Positions 1 to 6,586 of a stretch of DNA of 14,662 bases are shown in pieces (the stretch's first letter is position 1; each line of letters starts with the position of its first letter). The stretch comes from an uncultured Acinetobacter sp. (GTDB lineage: Bacteria > Pseudomonadota > Gammaproteobacteria > Pseudomonadales > Moraxellaceae), in NCBI GenBank assembly GCA_900771065.1, contig CAAGMP010000287.1:1-14662 (forward strand), given 5' to 3'. Below the pieces are notes generated by a model. That model was given only the letters and a program-made list of their open reading frames with translations. It made no database searches and was not told the DNA's origin. A program made the position numbers and the translations under genes.

Positions 1-36
1 AAATTCGAGCGTTTATGGATATGTTTGTGCATTAAA

Positions 37-798
37 CTACCAATAGTTTTCAACTGCAATATTCCCTTCCCCACGACGATTCATACTCAAACCACGTGCT
101 TTTAATGCATTTTTTGTATCTTCAACCATTTGAGGATTACCACAAAGCATAATATGGCTATGATTAGCATCAAAATTTAAATTGGCAACGTGTTCTAATT
201 GCCCATTTTCAATGAGAATAGGTAAACGTTCATGCAAAGTTGCGTTTGAATCACGTGTAATAATCGGGATAAACTGAAAACCCGAATGCCCTTCTCCAAA
301 TGTAGCAGCTATTTCTTGAATACGTTCTACATACGCTAATTCATTTTGGGTACGTACACTATATACCAAACGAATATGAGCATATTTCTCCCATGTTTCA
401 AAATCTTGTAACATAGACAAAAATGGAGCTAAACCCGTACCTGTTGCCAATAACCATAAATCACGCGGTAAAGGCAATTGATAGCGTGCTAAGGTCAAGA
501 AACCATAAGGAATTTTTTCCAAATAAATTTCATCACCCACTTTTAAATGCTGTAAATTTGAGGTAAATGCACCATTTGGAACAACAATTGAAAAAAACTC
601 AAGTGTTTCATCAAAAGGAGAAGACACCACAGAATAAGCACGTACAATCAATTCATCATTGATTTTTAACCCAATACGTGCAAATTGCCCCGCACTAAAT
701 TTAAAATGAGCAGGTCGTGTCATGGTAAAACTGAATAATGTATCTGTCCAACGTTGTACAGATAAAACTGTTTCTAAGCTAAACTTTTCAATTGACAT
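37..798 (-). CDS. fpr: Ferredoxin/flavodoxin--NADP(+) reductase
   Basis: Cytosolic FAD enzyme that exchanges electrons between NADPH and ferredoxin or flavodoxin, supplying reducing power for Fe-S cluster repair and oxidative stress defence. The 253-residue product has the family's usual length (E. coli Fpr is about 248). Visible motifs are the FAD-binding RAYS at residues 53-56, the NADP-binding GTGLAPF at 120-126, and CGNPQM at 219-224. It ends in an aromatic C-terminus (ENYW), as in bacterial Fpr, where the terminal Trp stacks on the flavin. The start is the ATG at 796-798; no strong Shine-Dalgarno precedes it, but upstream ATGs are out of frame. It is divergent from a LysR-type gene, an arrangement known for fpr and finR in Pseudomonas, so control by that neighbour is a reasonable inference. 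I see no terminator in the 36 bases downstream. Confidence 0.95.
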   Translation of the reverse strand: MSIEKFSLETVLSVQRWTDTLFSFTMTRPAHFKFSAGQFARIGLKINDELIVRAYSVVSSPFDETLEFFSIVVPNGAFTSNLQHLKVGDEIYLEKIPYGFLTLARYQLPLPRDLWLLATGTGLAPFLSMLQDFETWEKYAHIRLVYSVRTQNELAYVERIQEIAATFGEGHSGFQFIPIITRDSNATLHERLPILIENGQLEHVANLNFDANHSHIMLCGNPQMVEDTKNALKARGLSMNRRGEGNIAVENYW

Positions 799-884
799 GA
801 TTTGAACGTGGCATGAAAGATATTCCTCATGTTAGCATGCTCAGACTCTCTATCCATAATTTAAAATGTTAAGGCATCGTTTAT
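799..884. promoter_or_regulatory. Divergent fpr / LysR-gene promoter region
   Basis: These 86 bases separate two divergent start codons and must hold both promoters. An interrupted palindrome, CATGA (812-816), ten bases, TCATG (827-831), has an ATAT centre at 820-823. A second, perfect 8-base palindrome AGCATGCT lies at 834-841. LysR-type regulators commonly bind interrupted dyads between themselves and a divergent target, so 811-841 is the best operator candidate. On the plus strand AAGG at about 871-874 could serve as the ribosome binding site of the regulator. I cannot assign -35/-10 boxes with confidence. The operator role is inferred from arrangement and symmetry only. Confidence 0.4.
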
Positions 885-1766
885 ATGCGCATGACACTAC
901 GCCAATTGGCTGTTTTTGTAGCAGTCGCCCAAGAAGGAACCGTCACCAAGGCGAGTGATGCCGTCAAGCTGACACAAAGTGCGGCAAGTATGGCGTTAGC
1001 AGATCTTGAAGATGGTTTAGGTGCGCCTTTATTTGATCGTTTAGGTAAACGACTCCAACTCAACGATTTAGGGCGTTTTTTACTTCCGCAAGCACTTGAA
1101 ATTTTAGGGCGATGTGAAGCATTTGAACAAGCCGCAAAAGGTGAATTGCAAAGTATTGATTTACGCTTGGGGGCAACACTCACCATTAGTGATTATTTAA
1201 TGCCTGATTTAATGGCTAATTTTTTAAAAAAACAACCACAAGCCCATTTACAACTACAAGTGGGTAATACGCGCCAAATTATTGAAGCTGTCAATCAATT
1301 TCAACTTGATTTAGCTTTAATTGAAGGCTCATGTCATTTACCCCAACTGCAATGTATTCATTGGCGTGATGATGAACTTGCCGTATGTTGTGCACCCAAT
1401 CATCCCTTAGCACAGCTCACACGCAATTTAACGCTACATGATTTTGAGCATGCAGAATGGATTTTACGTGAAGAAGGTTCAGGTACACGTGAAGTCTTTG
1501 ATAACGTAATCTTACAAGATTTACCCGATGCGAAAATTCGTTTAACTTTGGGACACAATGAAGCAATTTTAAAAATTGTTGCAGGTGGCTTAGGTGTTTC
1601 TTGTATTTCGAAACTCGCCATAGAACCATTATGTGAAAAAGGCTTATTGGTCGTATTAGATACCCCATTTTGGCAACTGACACGACCTTTATTTATGTTA
1701 TTGCATCGTCAAAAATATCAAGGACCTGGTTTAAAAGCCTTTATGCAGTTTTGTGAAAGCGCCTAA
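885..1766 (+). CDS. LysR-type transcriptional regulator (FinR/YeiE-like)
   Basis: DNA-binding regulator of 293 residues, the normal LysR length. Residues 1-62 form the winged helix-turn-helix: LRQLAVF opens it, the recognition helix region is LTQSAASMALADLE (29-42), and the wing follows LFDRLGKR (49-56). From about residue 92 onward lies the periplasmic-binding-protein-like effector domain, starting LRLGATLTISDYLMP. The N-terminal pattern resembles YeiE (sulfite-responsive in enterobacteria) and FinR (activator of fpr in Pseudomonas). Divergence from fpr fits FinR best, so a role in activating fpr under oxidative or sulfite stress is inferred. The start at 885 has AAGG ten bases upstream; a second ATG at 891 is possible. 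The stop codon lies in the loop of a terminator hairpin. The ligand is not evident from sequence. Confidence 0.9.
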   Translation: MRMTLRQLAVFVAVAQEGTVTKASDAVKLTQSAASMALADLEDGLGAPLFDRLGKRLQLNDLGRFLLPQALEILGRCEAFEQAAKGELQSIDLRLGATLTISDYLMPDLMANFLKKQPQAHLQLQVGNTRQIIEAVNQFQLDLALIEGSCHLPQLQCIHWRDDELAVCCAPNHPLAQLTRNLTLHDFEHAEWILREEGSGTREVFDNVILQDLPDAKIRLTLGHNEAILKIVAGGLGVSCISKLAIEPLCEKGLLVVLDTPFWQLTRPLFMLLHRQKYQGPGLKAFMQFCESA

Positions 1767-1780
1767 TTTGGCGCTTTTTT
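1756..1780 (+). terminator. Rho-independent terminator of the LysR-type gene
   Basis: Perfect 8-base-pair stem, AAAGCGCC (1756-1763) with GGCGCTTT (1770-1777), a 6-base loop, and a T run at 1775-1780. The stop codon of the regulator (1764-1766) forms half of the loop. On the minus strand the same hairpin is followed only by TTTCAC, so it may stop the converging Excalibur-region transcript less efficiently. Confidence 0.85.
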
Positions 1781-1961
1781 ATCTAAATTGAGATTCGCAT
1801 GGTTCTCCGTCACCATCACCATCCATTTTTGTACCTGGGCAATTATTAATAAAAAATACTGCTTCTTCATACGAACGCATTTGTGAACAATGGATACGCC
1901 CATCACATTTAAATTGTTGTGTTGCAACAGGTACCGTTTTTTCAACCGAGGGTTGTGACAC
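1779..1961 (-). CDS. Excalibur calcium-binding domain, probable C-terminal fragment of the upstream gene
   Basis: Sixty residues if begun at the GTG at 1959-1961. Residues 17-60 match the Excalibur domain: four cysteines (C19, C25, C41, C55), a central helix SYEEAVFFINNCP, and the calcium-loop-like DGDGDGEPCE at 47-56. Excalibur domains are typically extracytoplasmic, but this stretch alone has no signal peptide or membrane helix. It is in the same frame as the cold-shock gene ending at 1977; only one TAA and six codons (EPISTV) separate the two. The GTG has a poor ribosome site (AAGAG about 12 bases upstream). I therefore read it as the detached C-terminus of a cold-shock/membrane/Excalibur protein, either a decayed gene or one restarting weakly, rather than an independent gene. 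Domain identity is firm; expression as a separate protein is doubtful. Confidence 0.6.
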   Translation of the reverse strand: MSQPSVEKTVPVATQQFKCDGRIHCSQMRSYEEAVFFINNCPGTKMDGDGDGEPCESQFR

Positions 1962-1976
1962 TGTTGAAATTGGCTC

Positions 1977-2360
1977 TTAATTTTTTAATGTTTCTCTGTG
2001 ATAAATTCCTTTAATAAAAGGAATAATAACAGCAAGACAAACAGCAAAAATCGCAACTTTAATCATTAACCCGAAAAAATTAAAAGATTTTTTAGCAGGT
2101 TTCCTTGATCTTGATTTTGTAGTTTTAGGCTGACTTTGTTCAATCACCACATCTAAACGCACAATATGATCGGCTTTAAGCTTTCCTTGTTCTTCAACAA
2201 TACGAAATTTTAACCGCTCGCCAATTTGAGGTGTAATTTGATTATTTGGAATGTCTTTAATATGAAAAAATAAATCTTTCTTGTGATTTTCAACTTCAAT
2301 GAAACCAAATCCACGCTCTTGTTGATAAGATTTGATTTTACCCTCTGCAAACATACTCAT
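1977..2360 (-). CDS. Membrane-anchored cold-shock-domain protein (probably truncated)
   Basis: 127 residues. Residues 4-70 are a cold-shock (CspA-type OB) domain with RNP1 RGFGFI (16-21) and RNP2 DLFFHI (29-34), which bind single-stranded RNA or DNA. A basic linker rich in Lys, Arg and Ser (79-92) leads to one hydrophobic helix at about 94-118. By the positive-inside rule the cold-shock domain should face the cytoplasm. The reading frame ends nine residues after the helix at TAA (1977-1979) and resumes in frame into an Excalibur domain, so the ancestral product was probably about 195 residues. The gene starts 7 bases after the stop of a second cold-shock gene, so the two are likely cotranscribed. 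Either the ATG at 2358-2360 or the one at 2352-2354 could start it; AAGTGA is the only ribosome-site candidate. Function is unknown; nucleic-acid binding at the membrane is inferred. Confidence 0.8.
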   Translation of the reverse strand: MSMFAEGKIKSYQQERGFGFIEVENHKKDLFFHIKDIPNNQITPQIGERLKFRIVEEQGKLKADHIVRLDVVIEQSQPKTTKSRSRKPAKKSFNFFGLMIKVAIFAVCLAVIIPFIKGIYHRETLKN

Positions 2361-2367
2361 TCACTTT

Positions 2368-2667
2368 TTATTTAAGACGAAATTGATTTAATAATGCCGA
2401 ACTGATCGACTGATTATGTGCTGCAACTTTGGCTTTTTTTGCTTTTTTAGACTGATCTTCTACACGTTGAATTTTAGTTGCTTTATATTTTTCTTGATTT
2501 TCAGTTAATAAAAACTTCACTTTTTCATTACGTTTTGGTGGTTGTTCTGGTGTTTCAAAATCTGAAATATGAAAAAACACATCAGCATGTTCAGGCAAGG
2601 CAATAAAACCAAAACCTTTATCTGCATTATATTGTTTTACTTTACCAACTTGAAATTCTGCTTTCAT
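2368..2667 (-). CDS. Cold-shock-domain protein with basic C-terminal tail
   Basis: Cytosolic 99-residue protein. The cold-shock OB domain covers residues 5-70, with RNP1 KGFGFI (17-22) and RNP2 DVFFHI (29-34). The tail has a lysine cluster (KKAKKAK, 74-80) and ends QFRLK; ordinary CspA proteins stop near residue 70. Binding of single-stranded RNA or DNA, as an RNA chaperone, is expected from the family. It is clearly related to the next gene downstream, so the pair looks like a tandem duplication that then diverged. The leader is short: only about 30 bases lie between the upstream upp terminator and the ATG at 2665-2667, so there is no room for the long structured leader of cold-inducible cspA genes. 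The specific RNA targets cannot be read from sequence. Confidence 0.9.
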   Translation of the reverse strand: MKAEFQVGKVKQYNADKGFGFIALPEHADVFFHISDFETPEQPPKRNEKVKFLLTENQEKYKATKIQRVEDQSKKAKKAKVAAHNQSISSALLNQFRLK

Positions 2668-2690
2668 ACTCTATTCTCGTAAATCGTTCA

Positions 2691-2696
2691 ATTATA
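2691..2696 (-). promoter_or_regulatory. Candidate -10 box for the cold-shock gene pair
   Basis: On the minus strand a perfect TATAAT follows directly after the T run of the upp terminator and lies 24 bases before the ATG at 2667. No convincing -35 box is visible at 16-18 bases upstream, where the terminator stem lies. AT-rich sequence makes chance matches common, so this is tentative. Confidence 0.35.
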
Positions 2697-2697
2697 T

Positions 2698-2721
2698 AAA
2701 AAAGAGGCTCATAAAGCCTCT
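2698..2721 (-). terminator. Rho-independent terminator of upp
   Basis: Read on the minus strand: perfect 7-base-pair stem AGAGGCT (2721-2715) with AGCCTCT (2709-2703), loop TTATG, then a T run through 2698. It begins 17 bases after the upp stop codon and separates upp from the cold-shock genes. Confidence 0.88.
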
Positions 2722-2738
2722 GTTTATGTTGATTTTAC

Positions 2739-3374
2739 TTAATCTTTTTGCACTGAACCAAAAATTTTATCGCCCGCATCGCCTAAACCTGGAACAATAT
2801 AACCATTTTCATTTAAACCTTGGTCAATTGAGGCGGTAAAAATACGAACATCAGGATGCGCTTGTTGTACTTTAGCAATACCTTGTGGAGCAGCCACAAG
2901 CACCATCACACGAATATCTTTACAACCACTGGCTTTTAAAACCTCAATTGCCGCAACTAAAGATGACCCCGTTGCCAACATAGGATCAATAATCATTGCA
3001 ATACGATTTTCAACATCTGGAACTAATTTTTTATAATAAGTTCGAGCTTGTAGTGTTTCCTCATCACGTTCTAAACCTAAAACTGAAACTTTCGCACTTG
3101 GAATTAAATTTAAAAAACCATCTAACATGCCAATGCCAGCACGCAAAATAGGTACAACGGTAATTTTTTTCCCTGCAATCGCTTGTGTAGTTACTGCACC
3201 ATTCCAACCTTCAATTTCATGGTCAACTAAAGGTAAATCTTTTGTTGCTTCATAGGTGAGCAACATCGTGACTTCTTGTGCCAATTCACGAAAATTTTTT
3301 GTACTAATGTTGGCTCTACGTAATAAACCTAATTTATGCTGAATTAAAGGATGATGAATTTCATGTATAGACAC
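2739..3374 (-). CDS. upp: Uracil phosphoribosyltransferase
   Basis: Cytosolic pyrimidine salvage enzyme converting uracil and PRPP to UMP and pyrophosphate. The 211-residue length is close to E. coli Upp (208). Visible family motifs are KITVVPILRAG (70-80), the PRPP-binding loop DPMLATGSS (130-138), ASIDQGLNE (181-189), and the uracil-binding C-terminal GYIVPGLGDAGDKIFG (191-206). The start is a GTG at 3372-3374, supported by AGGTG at 3382-3386 with a 7-base spacer and by alignment of the N-terminus to the family. A TATAAT at 3409-3414 may be its -10 box. It lies downstream of nuoN in the same direction, but a terminator between them and one after it suggest a mostly single-gene transcript. 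No uraA permease gene adjoins it here. Confidence 0.97.
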   Translation of the reverse strand: MSIHEIHHPLIQHKLGLLRRANISTKNFRELAQEVTMLLTYEATKDLPLVDHEIEGWNGAVTTQAIAGKKITVVPILRAGIGMLDGFLNLIPSAKVSVLGLERDEETLQARTYYKKLVPDVENRIAMIIDPMLATGSSLVAAIEVLKASGCKDIRVMVLVAAPQGIAKVQQAHPDVRIFTASIDQGLNENGYIVPGLGDAGDKIFGSVQKD

Positions 3375-3381
3375 GGGAGAA

Positions 3382-3386
3382 CACCT
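3382..3386 (-). promoter_or_regulatory. Ribosome binding site selecting the GTG start of upp
   Basis: AGGTG on the minus strand, 7 bases before the GTG at 3372-3374. It justifies the non-ATG start for upp, as does the match of the first residues to the family. Confidence 0.65.
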
Positions 3387-3408
3387 AAAAGGTTAAAATA
3401 ATTTCTTT

Positions 3409-3414
3409 ATTATA
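3409..3414 (-). promoter_or_regulatory. Candidate -10 box of upp
   Basis: A perfect TATAAT on the minus strand, 34 bases upstream of the upp start codon and just after the nuoN terminator. No clear -35 element is visible at the expected distance, and the region is very AT-rich, so this is tentative. Confidence 0.35.
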
Positions 3415-3428
3415 AATTAATAGATAAT

Positions 3429-3456
3429 AAAAAAGCCTCCATTTGGAGACTTTTTT
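3429..3456 (-). terminator. Terminator at the end of the nuo operon
   Basis: Hairpin of arms 3429-3440 and 3445-3456 with a 4-base loop and one C/A mismatch (3436/3449). The A6 run on one side and T6 run on the other make it look bidirectional. Read on the minus strand, GGAGGC is followed by TTTTTTATTATC. It starts 12 bases after the nuoN stop codon and should end the long nuo transcript. Confidence 0.8.
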
Positions 3457-3472
3457 ACTTAATTTTACTTAA
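3453..3472. repeat. Perfect 10-base tandem repeat at the nuoN stop codon
   Basis: TTTTACTTAA occurs at 3453-3462 and again at 3463-3472. On the minus strand this is TTAAGTAAAA twice, the first copy containing the nuoN TAA. A third copy of the same 10-mer is at 2733-2742, overlapping the upp stop codon. The biological meaning is unknown and may be none. Confidence 0.7.
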
Positions 3473-4965
3473 CGGTTTAATAACATATTATGTAATGGTG
3501 ACAGAATTTCTGCTTCAAATGACAAACTAATAATTGGGTCTGGATACACACCAATAATTAAAATGGCTAATGCAGACAGCAACACCATAATACCACCTGT
3601 TTTAGTTGCCCAATTGTCTGGTGCATCAATCACTGGTGTATCTTGATGTGGTTTTAAATACATCACTGTCATAACACGTAGATAGTAGAACAAACCAATA
3701 CCTGAACCAACAATAATCATTGCTGCCAAGAACCAATTTTGAGCAGTCACCGCTGCCATAAATACAAGGAACTTACCAATAAAGCCACCTGTTAATGGAA
3801 TACCTGCAAGCGACAACATCATGACTGTTAAAACAGCAGTCAAAATAGGACGACGCCAGAACAAACCACGGTAGTCATCTAAGGTTTCTGCTTCAGCTAA
3901 GTTATTGTACGGGCTAGACATCAATGAAACCGCACCAAATGCACCTACAGTTGCCAGTACATAAGTGATCATATACACCGTAACGTTACCCAAACCTGCG
4001 TAAGTTAAAGCAACTAAACCAATCAACAAATAACCAAAATGCGCAATTGAAGAATAAGCTAAAATACGTTTTAAATTAACTTGGCGTACTGCTAAGAAGT
4101 TACCTACAAAAATTGAAAGCACGGCAATCACAATAAGAATATTGACGATTGATTCAATAACAATTGCGCCTGAAGTCAGTAGATAACGAACAAATAAACC
4201 AATGGTTGCTACTTTTGCTGCAGTTGCCAAGAAAGTAACCACTGGCGCAGGAGCACCTTGATACACATCTGGCGTCCATTTATGAAATGGTGCAAGCGAC
4301 AATTTGAAACCAATTGCAAAGATAATAAAACCAATTCCTAATAAAACCAGAGGTTGGTTAATGTTTTGCAATAACGCTTGAACTGAATCATAGAATGACA
4401 ATGAACCTGTATAAGCGTAAATATAGGCAATACCCATTAACAACATTGCAGAAGCGGTTGCAGATAAAACTAAGTATTTTACCCCTGCTTCTAAAGACTG
4501 CGAACGCTGATAAGTATAAGCCAACATCCCATAAACAGGAATTGACATTAATTCTAAGCTAATGAAGAACGATGCATAGTTTGAACTAGCTACCATTAAC
4601 ATTGCACCAGTAACCGATGCCAACATTAAAATATAAAGTTCTTCACGATTGTCTTTATAACTTTCGATATAAGCATGTGACAAGGTACAGCATGCTAAAG
4701 CCGAAAGTAAAATTAAAACTTGGTACACCAAAGTAAACGGATCAATCATGAACATGCCCATGACATCGGCAGGTTGGAACGCGCCGTTGACCACAGAAAC
4801 TAAAATGTACAAGATCGAAATGTTTAAACCCATTACCGATGCAGTTGCGATTAAATTATGATTTCGTTTAACCGCAGTTAAAATCATCACCACGATCATC
4901 GTCAAAGCGACGATCATCACAGGTGCTAAAGGCATCAACTCTGAAAAAGATAGTGTGAAGTTCAT
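3469..4965 (-). CDS. nuoN: NADH-quinone oxidoreductase subunit N
   Basis: One of three antiporter-like proton-channel subunits of the complex I membrane arm, in the inner membrane next to the J/K/A region. The 498-residue protein is almost wholly hydrophobic, with about 14 predicted helices. Residues matching those needed for proton transfer in E. coli NuoN are visible: E138 in SLELMSIP, K163 in EAGVKYLVLSA, K221 in FAIGFKLSLAPFHKW, K251 in TAAKVATIG, and K398 in GGFIGKFLVF. The proton-translocating domain motif LKRILAYSSIAHFGY is at 298-312. It starts 3 bases after nuoM, implying translational coupling, and is the last gene of the operon, followed by a terminator. Length is near the usual 485-490. 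Nothing is missing. Confidence 0.97.
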   Translation of the reverse strand: MNFTLSFSELMPLAPVMIVALTMIVVMILTAVKRNHNLIATASVMGLNISILYILVSVVNGAFQPADVMGMFMIDPFTLVYQVLILLSALACCTLSHAYIESYKDNREELYILMLASVTGAMLMVASSNYASFFISLELMSIPVYGMLAYTYQRSQSLEAGVKYLVLSATASAMLLMGIAYIYAYTGSLSFYDSVQALLQNINQPLVLLGIGFIIFAIGFKLSLAPFHKWTPDVYQGAPAPVVTFLATAAKVATIGLFVRYLLTSGAIVIESIVNILIVIAVLSIFVGNFLAVRQVNLKRILAYSSIAHFGYLLIGLVALTYAGLGNVTVYMITYVLATVGAFGAVSLMSSPYNNLAEAETLDDYRGLFWRRPILTAVLTVMMLSLAGIPLTGGFIGKFLVFMAAVTAQNWFLAAMIIVGSGIGLFYYLRVMTVMYLKPHQDTPVIDAPDNWATKTGGIMVLLSALAILIIGVYPDPIISLSFEAEILSPLHNMLLNR

Positions 4966-4968
4966 GAG

Positions 4969-6585
4969 TTATTGGATCTCCACAGTTTCAAGTTGAGTTG
5001 TTGTTTGTTGTACAACTTCTGCAACTTCTTGGACTGGAATATAGCTATTTGCTAACCATGCCATACTTGAATTTGAAACATCAAGGAAGGTTTGTGGGTA
5101 CAAACCAAGCCATAATAGACCAAGCGCACAGATCATTAAAATAGTCAGTTCACGTGCATTTAAATCTTTTAATGGATTTGCATAGTGTGCTTTTTGCTCT
5201 TCACTTGGCACACCAAACAATGCTTTGTGAATCAAGATTAGACCGTATAAACCTGCAAAAACTAAGCTTACTGCAGCAATGATCGTAAAGGCTGGGAATT
5301 TTTCGAACGAACCAATTAAAATTAAGAATTCGCCAATAAAGTTACCTAAACCTGGGATACCAACCAACGCGGCTACAAAGAACATTAAGAAGAATGAAAG
5401 ATATTGGAATTGTCCACGAATACCGCCCATCAAACGCATATCACGCGTATTGAGACGTTCGAAGATTTGACCACACATCACAAACAACGCTGCAGATGAT
5501 AAGCCATGCGCCAACATCATGATCATTAAGCCTTGGAACGTAAGTAAATTACCTGCATAAATTGCAAGTAACACAAAGCCCATGTGTGAAATTGAGGTAT
5601 AAGCAAGTAAACGTTTAATATCGGTTTGTTGGAACGCACAGAATGCACCGTAGAAAATTCCAATTAAACCTAAAATAATCGCAATATCTGCAAATTCAGC
5701 TGATGCGATTGGGAAAAATGGAATTACGAAACGTAATAAACCATACGCTGCGGTTTTAATCAAAATACCCGCTAAGTCAACAGAACCTGCTGTTGGTGCT
5801 TGTGCGTGTGCATCAGGCAACCAACCATGTAATGGGAAAACAGGTAATTTAACTGCAAAACCAACAAATAAGCACAGCATAAATGCATAAGCCAAAGTTG
5901 GATAAGCTGCTTGTAATTGATGTGCTGCTGCCAATAAATCGTTATAAGCAAAGCTCATTGGGTTTTGCAAGCCAACGGCATTGAAGATCACGAGACCTAA
6001 AATACCAATTAACATGACTAAACCTGCAACTTGCGTATAAATAAAGAACTTGGTTGCGGCATGTACGTGTGAAATACCTGTTGAACCTTTGTGTCCCCAC
6101 AAAGCGATCAAGAAGTAAATTGGCACAAGCATCATTTCCCAGAAGAAGAAGAATAAAAATAAATCTATTGCAAGGAAAACACCAATGACACCAGCAAGTG
6201 ACCATAACAAGTTCAAATGGAAGAAACCAACACGATTTTGAATTTCACCAAAAGAACAAGCAACAGCAAGCACACCTAACAATGCAGTTAAACCCACCAT
6301 AAGCAAAGATAAACCATCTACTGCTAAGTGGAAATTAATACCTAAGCTTTTAATCCAAGGTAAATTGAACTGCGCTGCCCAAGTTGGATTTGCACCACCT
6401 AAAGTATAGCTATAAGTTCCTGTTTGCCATAACACGATGGTGAGAATTAAGGTCACCAACATACCTGTTAAAGCAATATAACGTGGTAAATGTTCATCGA
6501 GTTTATCGACTAACCAACACGCTAGACCTGCAATGAATGGAATAAGTATCAGAGCGGGCAAAATGATATTGTTTGAAGCTTCCAT
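4969..6585 (-). CDS. nuoM: NADH-quinone oxidoreductase subunit M
   Basis: Middle antiporter-like subunit of the complex I membrane arm. 538 residues, somewhat longer than E. coli NuoM (509); some of the excess is a hydrophilic, Gln/Thr/Val-rich C-terminal tail after about residue 515. Functional residues visible are E150 in FFFWEMMLVP, K246 in VGFAVKLPVFPLHGWLPDAH, and K277 in GILIKTAAYG, corresponding to E144, K234 and K265 of E. coli; the distal glutamate lies in GNFIGEFLIL. The domain motif IKRLLAYTSISHMGF is present. It begins one base after the nuoL stop (TAAGATG), so it is translationally coupled. Similarity to Mrp antiporter subunits is expected, but the position between nuoL and nuoN fixes the identity. 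Confidence 0.97.
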   Translation of the reverse strand: MEASNNIILPALILIPFIAGLACWLVDKLDEHLPRYIALTGMLVTLILTIVLWQTGTYSYTLGGANPTWAAQFNLPWIKSLGINFHLAVDGLSLLMVGLTALLGVLAVACSFGEIQNRVGFFHLNLLWSLAGVIGVFLAIDLFLFFFFWEMMLVPIYFLIALWGHKGSTGISHVHAATKFFIYTQVAGLVMLIGILGLVIFNAVGLQNPMSFAYNDLLAAAHQLQAAYPTLAYAFMLCLFVGFAVKLPVFPLHGWLPDAHAQAPTAGSVDLAGILIKTAAYGLLRFVIPFFPIASAEFADIAIILGLIGIFYGAFCAFQQTDIKRLLAYTSISHMGFVLLAIYAGNLLTFQGLMIMMLAHGLSSAALFVMCGQIFERLNTRDMRLMGGIRGQFQYLSFFLMFFVAALVGIPGLGNFIGEFLILIGSFEKFPAFTIIAAVSLVFAGLYGLILIHKALFGVPSEEQKAHYANPLKDLNARELTILMICALGLLWLGLYPQTFLDVSNSSMAWLANSYIPVQEVAEVVQQTTTQLETVEIQ

Positions 6586-6586
6586 C

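Noticed and set aside
881..1186. 101-codon open frame antisense to the LysR-type gene
   Set aside because: It lies within a well-supported coding gene; its composition (Ser, Lys and Pro runs) and lack of any family motif mark it as an antisense shadow.
1763..1945. Alternative frame open across the Excalibur region
   Set aside because: The overlapping frame that encodes the Excalibur motif is clearly the real one; this frame has no domain signature.
1977..1979. Programmed stop-codon read-through or selenocysteine at the split cold-shock gene
   Set aside because: The stop is TAA, not TGA, and is followed by GAG; no known read-through context or insertion element is seen. A nonsense mutation is simpler, though not proven.
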